The notes under the pieces are model-generated. The model saw nothing but the letters and a program-made list of their open reading frames with translations. It was not told the DNA's origin and did no database searches. From Pseudomonas sp. B28(2017) (GTDB lineage Bacteria; Pseudomonadota; Gammaproteobacteria; Pseudomonadales; Pseudomonadaceae): a DNA stretch of 64,000 nucleotides. A program made the position numbers and the translations under genes. The DNA lies in contig NZ_NEJH01000004.1 of the NCBI RefSeq assembly GCF_002113025.1, forward strand, positions 1 to 64,000. The letters run 5' to 3'. Positions 7,858-18,159 of the stretch are shown here, one piece after another; position 1 is the stretch's first letter, and each line of letters opens with the position of its first letter.

Positions 7858-10085
7858 CCGTCCAGTTGAATCAGGCACCCGCGAAGGCGTGGTGGCTGGA
7901 GAAGCTATTGGATACTTTCCAGGCTCGCGTCAGTCGATGGCCCCTGCGTTGGCGCCAGGGCCTGAAGTTCTCGGCCGGGCTGATCGCCGCATTGTTGGTG
8001 CTGGGTATCCTCATTGCGCCGCTGAATCTGTATTCCCAGGCCGCGTTTGCCGCCGTCTGTTTCGCCACCAGCCTGATCATCCGCAAGCAAGCCGGGCGTC
8101 TGGCGATCCTGACCCTGATCACCCTCTCGCTGATCGCTTCGCTGCGCTACATGTACTGGCGCCTGACAGACACCCTGGGCTTCGACAACTGGCAGGATGC
8201 CGTATTTGGCTACGGGCTGGTGCTGGCTGAACTGTATGCCTTGCTCGTCCTCATCTTCGGCTACGTGCAGACCGCCTGGCCGCTGCACCGCAAACCGCAG
8301 TTTCTGCAACAGCCGCCTGCTGAATGGCCGACGGTAGATGTCTTCATTCCCACCTATAACGAAGCGTTGGGCATCGTCAAACTGGTGGTGCTCGCCGCTC
8401 AGGCCATCGACTGGCCCGAGGGCAAGCTACGGGTGCACATGCTCGATGACGGACGCCGGGAGGAATTCAAGGCTTTCTGTCAGCAGATTGGTGTCAACTA
8501 CATCACCCGCGATAACAATCAACATGCCAAGGCCGGCAACCTCAACGAGGCACTCAAAGTCACCGATGGCGAGTTCATCGCCATATTCGACGCCGACCAC
8601 GTGCCCACCCGCTCCTTCCTGCAGATCACCATGGGCTGGTTTCTAAAGGACCCGAACCTGGCGTTGCTACAAACGCCGCACTTCTTCTATTCACCCGATC
8701 CGTTCGAAAAGAACCTCGATACCTTTCGCTCTGTACCCAATGAAGGTGAGCTGTTCTACGGCCTGGTGCAGGACGGCAACGACCTGTGGAACGCGGCATT
8801 CTTCTGTGGCTCCTGCGCGGTCATCCGGCGGACTCACTTGCTGGAAGTCGGCGGCATCGCCACCGAAACCGTGACGGAGGATGCGCACACGGCACTCAAG
8901 CTCAATCGCCGTGGTTTCAATACGGCCTACCTCGCCATCCCACAAGCGGCGGGCCTGGCCACCGAAAGCCTTTCCCGACACATCAGCCAGCGCATACGCT
9001 GGGCTCGGGGCATGGCGCAGATTTTTCGGACCGACAATCCGCTGTTTGGCAAAGGTCTGAACCTGGGGCAGCGCATCTGCTACCTCAACGCCATGATGCA
9101 TTTTTTCTACAGCCTGCCCCGCCTGGTGTTCTTGACCGCACCCTTGGCCTACCTGATGTTCGACGCGCAGATTTTCCATGCCTCGGCGTTGATGGTCACG
9201 GTCTATGTACTGCCGCATATATTCCACTCCAGCCTGACCAACTCCGCCATCCAGGGGCGCTTCCGCCACTCCTTCTGGAACGAAGTGTATGAGTCGGTGT
9301 TGGCCTGGTACATCATGCGGCCGGTACTGATGGCCCTGATCAGCCCTTCGCTGGGCAAGTTCAACGTGACTGACAAGGGCGGCACCATCGCAAAGGACTA
9401 TTTCGACTGGAAGCTCGCACGGCCTTACATCGTGCTGCTGACCCTGAACATGGTCGGTCTGGTGATTGGCGCGGTGAAGCTGATCTGGAGTGATACGGCC
9501 GAGGTCACGACCCTGCTGATCAACCTGGCCTGGACCCTGTACAACATCATCATCGTCAGCACCGCCATAGCGGTGGCCACTGAGTCCTCTCAGGTGCGCA
9601 ACGAACCCAGGGTGCCCGCCGACCTGCCCGTGCGCGTCTACCGCGAAGACGGCACCTCGTTCGATTGCAAAACCCAGGACTTCTCTCAGAACGGCGTGGG
9701 TCTGGCACTGCCACCGCAGGTTCAGCTCAGCGTCAATGAAAAGCTGCGGCTGTGCATTCTGCGCACACCTCCCTCAAGCCTCTTTCCTGCAACAACGATC
9801 TTCAGCAACGACGGCGTGGCAGGCGTGCAACTCGAGGGTTTGACCCTGCGCCAGCAAAGTGAACTGGTGCGACTGACCTTTTCACGGGCCGACACCTGGG
9901 CCAATACCTGGGGTAACGGCCGCCTCGACGCGCCCATGTCGGCATTGCGCGAGGTCAGCGGCATTGGCTTGCGCGCCATCCTGCGCTTGTTCATTGCAAC
10001 CCTGAAGGATGGCCAGGCGCTGCTGCGCAAACGCCCGGACGCTCCATCACCTATCGACTCCACCGCGGACACGCAACGATCTTGA
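7854..10085 (+). CDS. wssB: WssB, cellulose synthase catalytic subunit (BcsA)
   Basis: This 743-residue inner-membrane GT2 enzyme polymerises UDP-glucose into beta-1,4-glucan. The family motifs are in order: DVFIPTYNE (~162), MLDDGRR (~196), FDADH (~243), TEDAH (~341) and QRIRW (~379). Hydrophobic helices flank the GT domain. A C-terminal PilZ domain (~582-680) shows RNEPR (the RxxxR motif) and DFSQNG (the D/NxSxxG motif), so activation by cyclic di-GMP is expected. The length matches WssB of P. fluorescens. The ATG overlaps the wssA stop codon, and wssC starts inside its own stop. Confidence 0.97.
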   Translation: MTVQLNQAPAKAWWLEKLLDTFQARVSRWPLRWRQGLKFSAGLIAALLVLGILIAPLNLYSQAAFAAVCFATSLIIRKQAGRLAILTLITLSLIASLRYMYWRLTDTLGFDNWQDAVFGYGLVLAELYALLVLIFGYVQTAWPLHRKPQFLQQPPAEWPTVDVFIPTYNEALGIVKLVVLAAQAIDWPEGKLRVHMLDDGRREEFKAFCQQIGVNYITRDNNQHAKAGNLNEALKVTDGEFIAIFDADHVPTRSFLQITMGWFLKDPNLALLQTPHFFYSPDPFEKNLDTFRSVPNEGELFYGLVQDGNDLWNAAFFCGSCAVIRRTHLLEVGGIATETVTEDAHTALKLNRRGFNTAYLAIPQAAGLATESLSRHISQRIRWARGMAQIFRTDNPLFGKGLNLGQRICYLNAMMHFFYSLPRLVFLTAPLAYLMFDAQIFHASALMVTVYVLPHIFHSSLTNSAIQGRFRHSFWNEVYESVLAWYIMRPVLMALISPSLGKFNVTDKGGTIAKDYFDWKLARPYIVLLTLNMVGLVIGAVKLIWSDTAEVTTLLINLAWTLYNIIIVSTAIAVATESSQVRNEPRVPADLPVRVYREDGTSFDCKTQDFSQNGVGLALPPQVQLSVNEKLRLCILRTPPSSLFPATTIFSNDGVAGVQLEGLTLRQQSELVRLTFSRADTWANTWGNGRLDAPMSALREVSGIGLRAILRLFIATLKDGQALLRKRPDAPSPIDSTADTQRS

Positions 10086-12385
10086 AGCCTTCCACTCGCC
10101 GGACCTTTCCTCCTCGTCGCTCACTCCTGCTGATTGCCTGCTCGCTAATGGGCTGGAGCGGCTGGGCGTTGAGTGCCACCACGCAAATCAGCGCCACAGA
10201 GCCGGCGGTGATACCAGTCGCATCGCTGCCCGGGACCGATGCCCCCGGCAACAGCTATACCCGCACCCTCAAGGAGCTGGGCAAAAGCTATTCGATGACC
10301 CTTAAAGGCGTGGAGGCTACCGACAGTGTGAATTTCGATGTGCGCGCCGATGAAGTCGTCACGGCTGCCCAGGTCACGCTGCAGTACAGCTACTCACCGG
10401 CCCTGCTGGCCGATCTTTCGCAAATCAACGTGCTGATCAACGATCAAGTGGCCGCCAGCCTGCCCCTCCCTAAGGAAGAGGCCGGTAAGTTGCAGACCCG
10501 GACCGTGCAGATTCCACCGCAGACGATCACCGAATTCAATCGGCTCAGCCTGCAGTTCATCGGTCACTACACGATGCAATGTGAAGACCCTTTGCACTCC
10601 AGCCTGTGGGCCAGGATCGGCAACGAGAGCCAGTTGAGCCTTCAGGTGTCGTCGATTAAACAGCCCAACGACCTGTCCGCTCTGCCACAACCCCTGTTCG
10701 ATCGTCGAGACGCCTCGCCCCTGAAGCTGCCCTTCGTGTTCGCCGCTCGCCCGGGCGGCCCTGAGCTTGAGGCCGCCGGTATCCTGTCGTCCTGGTTTGG
10801 CGCCCTGGCCAGCTACCGCGGCGCAACCTTCCCCGCCAGCCTCACCAGCCTGCCGGCCAAAGGCAACGCGGTGGTGTTTGTCAGCGGTAGCGAATCAACG
10901 GCCTTGAGCGGCCTACCGATCAAAGAGGCCACGGGGCCGACGTTGACCCTGGTGAGCAACCCGAATGACGTTCAGGGCAAACTGTTGATCGTCTCCGGGC
11001 GCGATGGCGCCGATCTCAAAGTCGCCGCGACAGCGCTGGCCCTCGGTGGCTCGGCCTTTTCCGGGCAGAGCGTGGTGATCGACCGGATCGATTCGCTCAA
11101 GCCGCGCCAACCGTACGACGCGCCAAACTGGCTGCCCTCCGATCGCCCGGTTCGCCTGGGTGAACTGGCGAAGCCTGCGGAACTCAATGTGTCGGGTTAC
11201 AACCCGGGACAAATGACGGTTGCGCTACGCCTGCCACCTGACCTGTTCAACTGGCGTGAGCCCGGTGCGCAACTTGACCTGAAATACCGCTACACGCCGC
11301 AACCGGTCTCCACCAACTCTTCGTTGCTGATCAGTTTCAACGACAGCTTCATCAAGTCGATCGACCTGCCTTCGATCGAGAAACTCGGCAACAGCGACAG
11401 CCTGCTGTCGATGCTCAAGACCGACGACAGCCTGGCCCGCACGTCGCGCATGCTGTTGCCGCTCAATTCAGTCGCACTGCAATCGCGCCTGCAATTTCGC
11501 TTTATGTATGACTACATCAAACAGGGCGAATGCCGCGACATCATCATCGACAACATGCGCGGTGTGATCGACCCGGACTCGACCCTGGACCTCAGCCAGT
11601 ACGAACATTTCATGGCCATGCCCAACCTCGGGGTGTTCAAGGACAGTGGCTTCCCGTTCACCCGCATGGCCGACCTGTCGGAAACATCGGTGATCCTGCC
11701 CGACGAGCCAGGCCCGGCCGAACTGAGCGCCTATCTGACCCTGCTGGGCCGCTTCGGCGACTCCACCGGTTATCCGGCCACTGGCGTGAAGGTAGTCCAC
11801 GCCGACCAGGTTGCCGAGCAAAGCGACCGGGATTTGCTGGTGCTCGCCTCGGGCAACAATCAGCCGCTGCTGGAGCAATGGCAAAGCCTTCTACCGGCCA
11901 AGGACGAAGGTGCCGCGCAGTACTTTGAACTGTCTGACCTGCCCTTGCGTCTGCGCAACTGGATCAGCCCGGATACGAAGACCAATCTGCGAGAAGCGCG
12001 CAGCAGCTTCAGGTTCAGTGCCGAGGACGGCAGTGCTTATCTGACCGGATTCGAATCGCCGCTCAAGAGTGGGCGCAGCGTGGTGTTTATCGCCGGCACA
12101 AGGCCTGGCGGCCTGGCCGACGTGACCAACGCCCTGCTCAGCAGCGAAGAAAATGCCCAGGATTTGCAAGGCAGCCTGGTGGTAGTCAGGGGCAAGCATG
12201 TCGAATCGCTGGTCGCCGAACAGGATTACTACGTCGGGCGCCTGGGTCCGTTGCGCTATCTGCAGTGGTACCTCTCGCAGAATGTAATGGCGCTCATGCT
12301 GTTCACCCTCCTCGGGGTCCTGCTGCTTGCTTCGATGGCCTATCTGGCTCTGCGCATACGGGCCAAACGCCGTCTTGGCCAATAA
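10082..12385 (+). CDS. wssC: WssC, cellulose synthase regulatory/periplasmic subunit (BcsB)
   Basis: The protein has a signal peptide (LLLIACSLMGWSGWALSA), a large periplasmic BcsB body with carbohydrate-binding folds, and one C-terminal membrane helix (VMALMLFTLLGVLLLASMA) followed by a basic tail. BcsB anchors to BcsA and guides the glucan into the periplasm. The only start compatible with the signal peptide is TTG at 10082, which overlaps the wssB stop as TTGA. This implies translational coupling to wssB and keeps the two subunits in step. Length is 767 residues, as expected for the family. Confidence 0.95.
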   Translation: MKPSTRRTFPPRRSLLLIACSLMGWSGWALSATTQISATEPAVIPVASLPGTDAPGNSYTRTLKELGKSYSMTLKGVEATDSVNFDVRADEVVTAAQVTLQYSYSPALLADLSQINVLINDQVAASLPLPKEEAGKLQTRTVQIPPQTITEFNRLSLQFIGHYTMQCEDPLHSSLWARIGNESQLSLQVSSIKQPNDLSALPQPLFDRRDASPLKLPFVFAARPGGPELEAAGILSSWFGALASYRGATFPASLTSLPAKGNAVVFVSGSESTALSGLPIKEATGPTLTLVSNPNDVQGKLLIVSGRDGADLKVAATALALGGSAFSGQSVVIDRIDSLKPRQPYDAPNWLPSDRPVRLGELAKPAELNVSGYNPGQMTVALRLPPDLFNWREPGAQLDLKYRYTPQPVSTNSSLLISFNDSFIKSIDLPSIEKLGNSDSLLSMLKTDDSLARTSRMLLPLNSVALQSRLQFRFMYDYIKQGECRDIIIDNMRGVIDPDSTLDLSQYEHFMAMPNLGVFKDSGFPFTRMADLSETSVILPDEPGPAELSAYLTLLGRFGDSTGYPATGVKVVHADQVAEQSDRDLLVLASGNNQPLLEQWQSLLPAKDEGAAQYFELSDLPLRLRNWISPDTKTNLREARSSFRFSAEDGSAYLTGFESPLKSGRSVVFIAGTRPGGLADVTNALLSSEENAQDLQGSLVVVRGKHVESLVAEQDYYVGRLGPLRYLQWYLSQNVMALMLFTLLGVLLLASMAYLALRIRAKRRLGQ

Positions 12386-12407
12386 GCCGCGCAGGCCTGT
12401 GTCGTCC

Positions 12408-13634
12408 ATGAGCAGCCGGGGTGTTTCACTTCGCCAGGGCCTGTGCGGTAACGCGCGCAGGTTGAGCGCCGTGCTTGCGCTTGCCCTGCTGGCGCCGGCG
12501 ATAGCGGCCGCAACATCCTGCGAGTCGCCAGCCTGGCCACTTTGGCAAACCTACGCAACGCGCTTTGTCCAGGACGACGGCCGGGTTCTCGAATCGAGCC
12601 TGAAGAGCAATCACAGCACCTCTGAAGGGCAGTCCTACGGCATGCTCTTCGCACTGATCGGCAACGATCAGTCACGCTTTGACAAACTCTGGCACTGGAC
12701 CTTGGCCAACCTCGCCGGCGCAGACATCGCCACACGCCTGCCGGGCTGGTTATGGGGGCAAGGCACAGACGGACAGTGGCGCCTGCAAGACGCCAATTCG
12801 GCCGCCGACGCCGACCTGTGGATCGCCTACGCCCTGCTCGAAGCCGCTCGCTTGTGGCGTCGGCCGGACTATCACCGAGACGCCCTGCATCTGATGGCGA
12901 CAATCGAAGCGCAATTGGTCGTCAAGCTGCCGGGGCTGGGCCCGATGGTATTGCCCGGACCACAGGGCTTCGTCCAGCCGGACGCACTCTGGCGCCTGAA
13001 CCCCAGCTACCTGCCACTGCCGCTGTTACGGCGGCTGGCCAAGGAAGCACCGTCCGGGCCCTGGCAAGCTATTGCCCACAACACTGCGACGATGATTGCC
13101 CAATCCAGCCGCCACGGATTCGTCGCGGACTGGGTCGGTTATCAAGGCACTTCAGCGCAATCGGGTGTCTTCTTCAGCGATCCGATCAATGGCGACACAG
13201 GCAGCTACGACGCCATTCGCGTGTACCTCTGGCTGGGCATGAGTGATACCTCCGAACCGCTGGCAGCGCTGCTGCTCAAACGGCTGGACGGCATGGCCCG
13301 CAGCACTGTCGCGACGGGTTCCCCCCCGGAAACGGTCCAGGTTCTCCACGGCAGTGTTCAGGGTCAGAGCCCGTTCGGTTTCCGGGCTGCACTGATTCCC
13401 TACCTTCAGGCCAGGGGGCAACCCAAGTTGGCCGACCAGCAACGAAGCCGCGTCGAACTCGCCTTGCGCGAAGCGCTGGCCAGGCCTGATGCCGACGCCG
13501 GTGCGCCGCGTTACTACGACTTGATGCTCAGCCTGTTCGCGCTCGGCTGGGCCGATAAACAATATCGATTCCGGGAAGACGGAACGCTGAAACTCTCCTG
13601 GGAGACCGCATGCACCCGCACCATCGCACGCTAG
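12408..13634 (+). CDS. wssD: WssD, periplasmic endo-beta-1,4-glucanase (BcsZ, GH8)
   Basis: This family-8 glycoside hydrolase trims cellulose during export. The catalytic acid Glu lies in STSEGQSYGM near the N-terminus of the mature protein, a hallmark of GH8. A signal peptide (LSAVLALALLAPAIAAA) is present. The open frame extends further upstream, but the signal peptide places the start at ATG 12408, or GTG 12399 just before it, about 20 bp after the wssC stop. The 3' end overlaps the wssE start. Confidence 0.93.
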   Translation: MSSRGVSLRQGLCGNARRLSAVLALALLAPAIAAATSCESPAWPLWQTYATRFVQDDGRVLESSLKSNHSTSEGQSYGMLFALIGNDQSRFDKLWHWTLANLAGADIATRLPGWLWGQGTDGQWRLQDANSAADADLWIAYALLEAARLWRRPDYHRDALHLMATIEAQLVVKLPGLGPMVLPGPQGFVQPDALWRLNPSYLPLPLLRRLAKEAPSGPWQAIAHNTATMIAQSSRHGFVADWVGYQGTSAQSGVFFSDPINGDTGSYDAIRVYLWLGMSDTSEPLAALLLKRLDGMARSTVATGSPPETVQVLHGSVQGQSPFGFRAALIPYLQARGQPKLADQQRSRVELALREALARPDADAGAPRYYDLMLSLFALGWADKQYRFREDGTLKLSWETACTRTIAR

Positions 13635-16600
13635 CCATCGCCGTCATGAGCGCATGGACGGCCGCTGCTGCCCACGCTCAAAGTCCGACGCCACAGACAA
13701 TACTCGTCGAACAAGGGCAGTACTGGCAGTTGCACAACAACCCTCAACGCGCTGCGGAAGTCTGGTTGAAAGTCCTGCTGCTGGACCCGGTCCAGGTTGA
13801 CGCACTGTATGGCCTGGGCTTGATCGGCGTACAACAGGGCAAGCCACAACAGGCGCAGCAATACCTCGCCCGCTTGCAGGCCATCCAGCCAGCGCCTCGG
13901 CAGGCATTGCAATTGGCGCAGGACATCACCCTGGCACAACCGCAGAACCAGCAGCGTCTGGAAGAGGCTCGGCGCCTCGTCGATGCCGGTGAGCGTGACA
14001 AGGCGACCGTCGTGTTTCGCTCGCTGTTCGATGGCCGTCCACCTCAAGGTACGATCGGCCGCGAGTATTACAACAACCTTGCCTTCAATCAGGCTGACTG
14101 GGCTGAAGCACGCGGCGGATTTCAGCGCCTGCAACGTGAGATGCCCAACGACTCGATCCTCGCGCTGTTTTACGCCAAGCATCTGGTGCGCCATGAAGAC
14201 AGTCGTGCCGAGGGCATCCGCGCCCTGGCCGCGCTGACCCAGCGTACCGACATAGCCGGTGATGCCGACGAAAGCTGGCGCCTGGCGCTGACCTGGATCG
14301 GCCCGCCCAATCAGGCACAGGTGCCGTTGTTCGAGGCGTACCTCAAGACGCATCCGGATGACGTGGAAATCCGCGCGCAGATGAACAAGGGCAAGCAACA
14401 GGTGGCAACGACGGCCAGCAAGGCATGGCAACCGCCGGCCGAAGTCGCGCGCGGCCTGAAGGCGCTCAAAGAAGGTGATCTGGTCACCGCCGAACAGGCT
14501 TTTCAAGCGCGCCTGAAAACCCGGCCCGACGATGCCGACGCCCTGGGTGGCCTTGGGGTTGTTCGCCAGCAGCAACACCGATTGGCCGAAGCGGAACAGC
14601 TCCTGGGGCAGGCCACTCGACAACCTGACGGCAGCCAGTGGCAAGTCGCGTTGAACGAAGTGCGCTACTGGTCTGCGCTGCAGCAGGCTCGGGACGCCCA
14701 GGCCAAAGGCCAGACAGTCCAGGCACAGACCCTGGTAAACCAGGCGCTGCGCCTGACCCCGAACGGGGTCGACGCTCGCCTCGCCCTGGCGGACATTCAG
14801 GCCGGCGCGGGCCAGTTCGATGACGCTCAGGGCAACTATCGCCAGGTGCTGAGCCTGCGCCGCGACGACCCGCAAGCACTGGAAGGGCTGGTCAACGTGC
14901 TGCTCAAGAGCGGCAAGAACGATGAAGCCCTGCAACTGATCAACAGTCTGCCTGCCACTGGACAGACCAGGATCGGCCAGTCCGCACGCCTGCAAGCCTT
15001 GCGTGCGACGCAACTGGCCGCCCTCGCCGAACAGCGCAACGACCTGCCCGCTGCGCGCAACGCCTTGCAAGACGCTCTGCGCTACGAACCGGACAACATC
15101 TGGACACGTTTCGCCCTGGCCCGCCTGAACCTGGCGATGGGCGAACCGCAAAAGGCTCGGGACCTGATCAACGCCATGCTCCAGGACCACCCCGACAATG
15201 CCGATTCGCTTTACGTCAGCGCCTTGCTGTCGGTCCAGATGGGTGAGTGGAAAGCCGCCCAGACCACCTTGGGACGCTTGCGACCCGACCAGCGCACCCC
15301 GGACATGCAAGCGCTGGCCGCAGATGTCAGCCTCAACCTGCAACTCAGCCAGGCGATCGACCTGGGCAAGCGCGGACAGCGCCAGGAAGCCCTGATCTTG
15401 CTCGATCGTATTCAGCCGATGGCCAACAACAGCCCAGATCGCACGGCGAGCCTGGCCTCGGCCTATGTCGCCGTCGGCGAGCCGACCCGTGCACTGGCCC
15501 TCATGCGCGGCCAGTTGCAGCACACCGCTACACCCTCGGCGGACTTCATCCTGCAATACGCCGCCGTCCTGCTTGAATCCGGAGAAGACGCACAGGTCAA
15601 CGAGATTCTGCGCGACCTTCAGAACAGGCCCTTGAACGCGCCGGCTCGCAAGCGTTTCGACGACCTGCTCCATCGCTATCGCATCCGCCAGGCTGACCAA
15701 CTGCGTGAACGTGGCGATCTGGCCAACGCCTATGACACGCTGGCGCCCGCACTGGCGCAACGTCCCGGTGACAGCGCTGCCGTCGCGGCCCTGGCACGGA
15801 TGTACTCGGCCAACGGCGACACGGCAAAAGCCCTCGAACTCTACAAACCGCTGTTGCAGCGCCAGCCAAGCGACCCGCAACTACTGCTGGGTGCTGCCGA
15901 CGCGGCGGTGCTGGCACATGACACGGCCTTTGCCGAACAGGCGCTGCAACAGCTGCTCAAGACCGAATCCGGTAACCCTCAAACGCTGACCGAGGCCGCA
16001 CGTCTCTACCAGAACATGGGCAAGACGGGCATGGCGACCGATCTGCTGCGCAAGGCAGTGGCCATCGAACAGAGCGAGAAACGCAGAAACCAGAGCGGCC
16101 AACTGGCAGGTTCGACAGTGGCGCCCAACCCTTTTGCCGGGGTGTCGGGTTCACGTAACGAAGTCAGTCGCGACACCTTGCTGGCAGCCATCCCGCCACC
16201 GGTTCAAGAGATGCCGGGCCGCATGACGTCCCGCCCCCCTTTTGCCGTCGACGCCACGCCAAGGCCGCAGCAGGCGAGCAATCCATTCGAGTCGCAACTG
16301 CCGCGCGCAGCACTGCTGAGCGAGGACATCAGCCCCGCGCAACTGGCGCTGAAGAAAATCCTTCAGGAGCGCAGTGCCTACGTCACCCAGGGCGTGAGCA
16401 TTCGCAACAACGACAGTGAGTCGGGGTTGAGCAAACTGACCGATGTTGAAACACCGCTGGAAATCAGTCTTCCGCTGGATGAAAGCCGCCTCGCCCTGCG
16501 CGTGACGCCGGTCTCGCTGAACGCCGGCAGTGCCAGCAGCGAGGCGCTGTCGCGTTTCGGTAACGGTGCGCAGAGCGGCAGCGTCGGCTCGCAAAAAGCC

Positions 16601-17473
16601 GAGGGGGTTGGCCTTTCCGTCGCCATGCAACGGCCCGCGGATGGACTCAAAGCCGATCTCGGCACCACCCCGCTCGGCTTCAAATACTCCACCGCCACGG
16701 GCGGCATCAGCGTTGATCGCCCCATAAGCGACGCCTCTAATGTCCGCTACGGAGTGAGCGTTTCCCGGCGCCCGGTGACTGACAGCCTCACCTCGTTTGC
16801 CGGCACCACGGACAAACGCAGCGGGCAGTCCTGGGGCGGTGTGACCGCCAACGGCGGGCGTGGCCAGTTGAGCTATGACGACAACGAAGTCGGCGCCTAT
16901 GGCTACGCCTCCTGGCACCAGCTATCGGGCAACCACGTCGAATCCAACAGCCGCAGTGAACTGGGCAGCGGTGTGTACTGGTACCTGCAAAATGCAACGG
17001 ACAGCAAGCTGACCGTCGGCCTGAGCATGACCGGCATCAGCTACGCCAACAATCAGGACTTTTTCACCTACGGCCACGGCGGCTATTTCAGCCCGCAAAC
17101 GTTCTTCGCCCTTGGCGTGCCGGTGACCTGGGCACAACGCACCGGGCGCTTGACGTATCAAGTCAAGGGCTCGGTCGGCGTGCAGCATTTCGAGCAGGAC
17201 AGCGTCGACTATTTCCCGACCGACAAAGCCCTGCAGGCGGCCTCGGGCCTGCGCTACGCAGGGCAAAACAAAACCGGGATCGGCTACAGCGTCGCCGCGG
17301 CGGCTGAATACAAGGTCGCTTCGAAGTTCCTGCTGGGCGCCAATCTGGGCCTGGACAACGCCCGCGACTACCAACAACTCAGCGCTGCCCTGTCCTTGCG
17401 CTACCAGTTCGAAGAGACCGACGGCCCCATGAGCCTGCCGGTCAGCCCGTACACCTCGCCTTATTCCAACTGA
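13610..17473 (+). CDS. wssE: WssE, cellulose export outer-membrane protein (BcsC)
   Basis: This 1287-residue protein has a signal peptide (LAIAVMSAWTAAAAHAQ), a long array of TPR repeats (~residues 35-830, for example LDPVQVDALYGLGLIGVQQG), a Pro-rich linker, and a C-terminal ~340-residue beta-barrel of the BcsC type. The TPR part scaffolds periplasmic partners and the barrel exports the chain. Its ATG lies inside the end of wssD. A 749-residue open frame on the opposite strand is a codon-bias shadow, not a gene. Confidence 0.95.
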   Translation: MHPHHRTLAIAVMSAWTAAAAHAQSPTPQTILVEQGQYWQLHNNPQRAAEVWLKVLLLDPVQVDALYGLGLIGVQQGKPQQAQQYLARLQAIQPAPRQALQLAQDITLAQPQNQQRLEEARRLVDAGERDKATVVFRSLFDGRPPQGTIGREYYNNLAFNQADWAEARGGFQRLQREMPNDSILALFYAKHLVRHEDSRAEGIRALAALTQRTDIAGDADESWRLALTWIGPPNQAQVPLFEAYLKTHPDDVEIRAQMNKGKQQVATTASKAWQPPAEVARGLKALKEGDLVTAEQAFQARLKTRPDDADALGGLGVVRQQQHRLAEAEQLLGQATRQPDGSQWQVALNEVRYWSALQQARDAQAKGQTVQAQTLVNQALRLTPNGVDARLALADIQAGAGQFDDAQGNYRQVLSLRRDDPQALEGLVNVLLKSGKNDEALQLINSLPATGQTRIGQSARLQALRATQLAALAEQRNDLPAARNALQDALRYEPDNIWTRFALARLNLAMGEPQKARDLINAMLQDHPDNADSLYVSALLSVQMGEWKAAQTTLGRLRPDQRTPDMQALAADVSLNLQLSQAIDLGKRGQRQEALILLDRIQPMANNSPDRTASLASAYVAVGEPTRALALMRGQLQHTATPSADFILQYAAVLLESGEDAQVNEILRDLQNRPLNAPARKRFDDLLHRYRIRQADQLRERGDLANAYDTLAPALAQRPGDSAAVAALARMYSANGDTAKALELYKPLLQRQPSDPQLLLGAADAAVLAHDTAFAEQALQQLLKTESGNPQTLTEAARLYQNMGKTGMATDLLRKAVAIEQSEKRRNQSGQLAGSTVAPNPFAGVSGSRNEVSRDTLLAAIPPPVQEMPGRMTSRPPFAVDATPRPQQASNPFESQLPRAALLSEDISPAQLALKKILQERSAYVTQGVSIRNNDSESGLSKLTDVETPLEISLPLDESRLALRVTPVSLNAGSASSEALSRFGNGAQSGSVGSQKAEGVGLSVAMQRPADGLKADLGTTPLGFKYSTATGGISVDRPISDASNVRYGVSVSRRPVTDSLTSFAGTTDKRSGQSWGGVTANGGRGQLSYDDNEVGAYGYASWHQLSGNHVESNSRSELGSGVYWYLQNATDSKLTVGLSMTGISYANNQDFFTYGHGGYFSPQTFFALGVPVTWAQRTGRLTYQVKGSVGVQHFEQDSVDYFPTDKALQAASGLRYAGQNKTGIGYSVAAAAEYKVASKFLLGANLGLDNARDYQQLSAALSLRYQFEETDGPMSLPVSPYTSPYSN

Positions 17474-17490
17474 TCATTCTGGAGCTTTCG

Positions 17491-18159
17491 ATGCCCACTT
17501 CTGCCCTTGCCGGCCTGACTCTCCTTGTCCTTGGGGAGAGCCATATGAGCCTCGCGGACCATTTGCTGGAGCCGCTGCACGACAACCTGAGTCGCCAAGG
17601 CGCCCAGGTCCATTCCATCGGTGCCTGCGGCGCCAGCGCCGGTGACTGGCTGATCAGCAAAAAGGTCGACTGCGGTGCCGAGCGCAAAGGCAACGACAAG
17701 ATCGTGATCAAAGGGCGCGAGGCAACCACCACACCGATCCAGGACCTGATCGCCGCCGACAAGCCCGACCTGGTGGTACTGGTCATCGGCGACACCATGG
17801 CGTCCTATGACAAGCCGGTGTTCCCGAAGGCCTGGGCATGGCAAAGCGTCACCGGCCTGGCCAAGGCCATCGCGGCCACCGGGACCCGTTGCGCCTGGGT
17901 GGGCCCGGCCTGGGGCAAAGCCGGTGGCATGTACCAGAAGAATGATGCCCGCACTCAATTGATGTCACAGTTCTTGGCCGCGAACGTGGCGCCTTGTACC
18001 TACATCGATTCGCTGACGTTCTCCAAACCCGGGCAATGGATCACCACCGACGGGCAGCACTTCACCGTCGCCGGTTATCAATCCTGGGGCAATGCGATCG
18101 GTGATGCCCTGGCCAAACTGCCCGCCGACCGCGTCAGCAGCACAGGAGCCGGCAAATGA
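17491..18159 (+). CDS. wssF: WssF, SGNH-type cellulose acetylation protein
   Basis: The 222-residue protein has an SGNH-hydrolase layout: block I GES (~residues 15-17), a GD segment (LVIGDTMASY) and a C-terminal D-x-x-H pair (TDGQHFTVAG). Position and size match WssF of SBW25, one of four proteins that acetylate cellulose. No obvious cleavable signal peptide precedes the first SGNH block, so the cell location is unclear. A GGAG ribosome site lies 7 bp upstream of the ATG. The stop overlaps the wssG start. Confidence 0.8.
   Translation: MPTSALAGLTLLVLGESHMSLADHLLEPLHDNLSRQGAQVHSIGACGASAGDWLISKKVDCGAERKGNDKIVIKGREATTTPIQDLIAADKPDLVVLVIGDTMASYDKPVFPKAWAWQSVTGLAKAIAATGTRCAWVGPAWGKAGGMYQKNDARTQLMSQFLAANVAPCTYIDSLTFSKPGQWITTDGQHFTVAGYQSWGNAIGDALAKLPADRVSSTGAGK

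Noticed and set aside
13631..15880. A 749-residue open frame on the minus strand opposite wssE
   Set aside because: It lies wholly antisense to the BcsC TPR region, shows no protein motif, and long antisense frames are expected from GC-rich codon usage.
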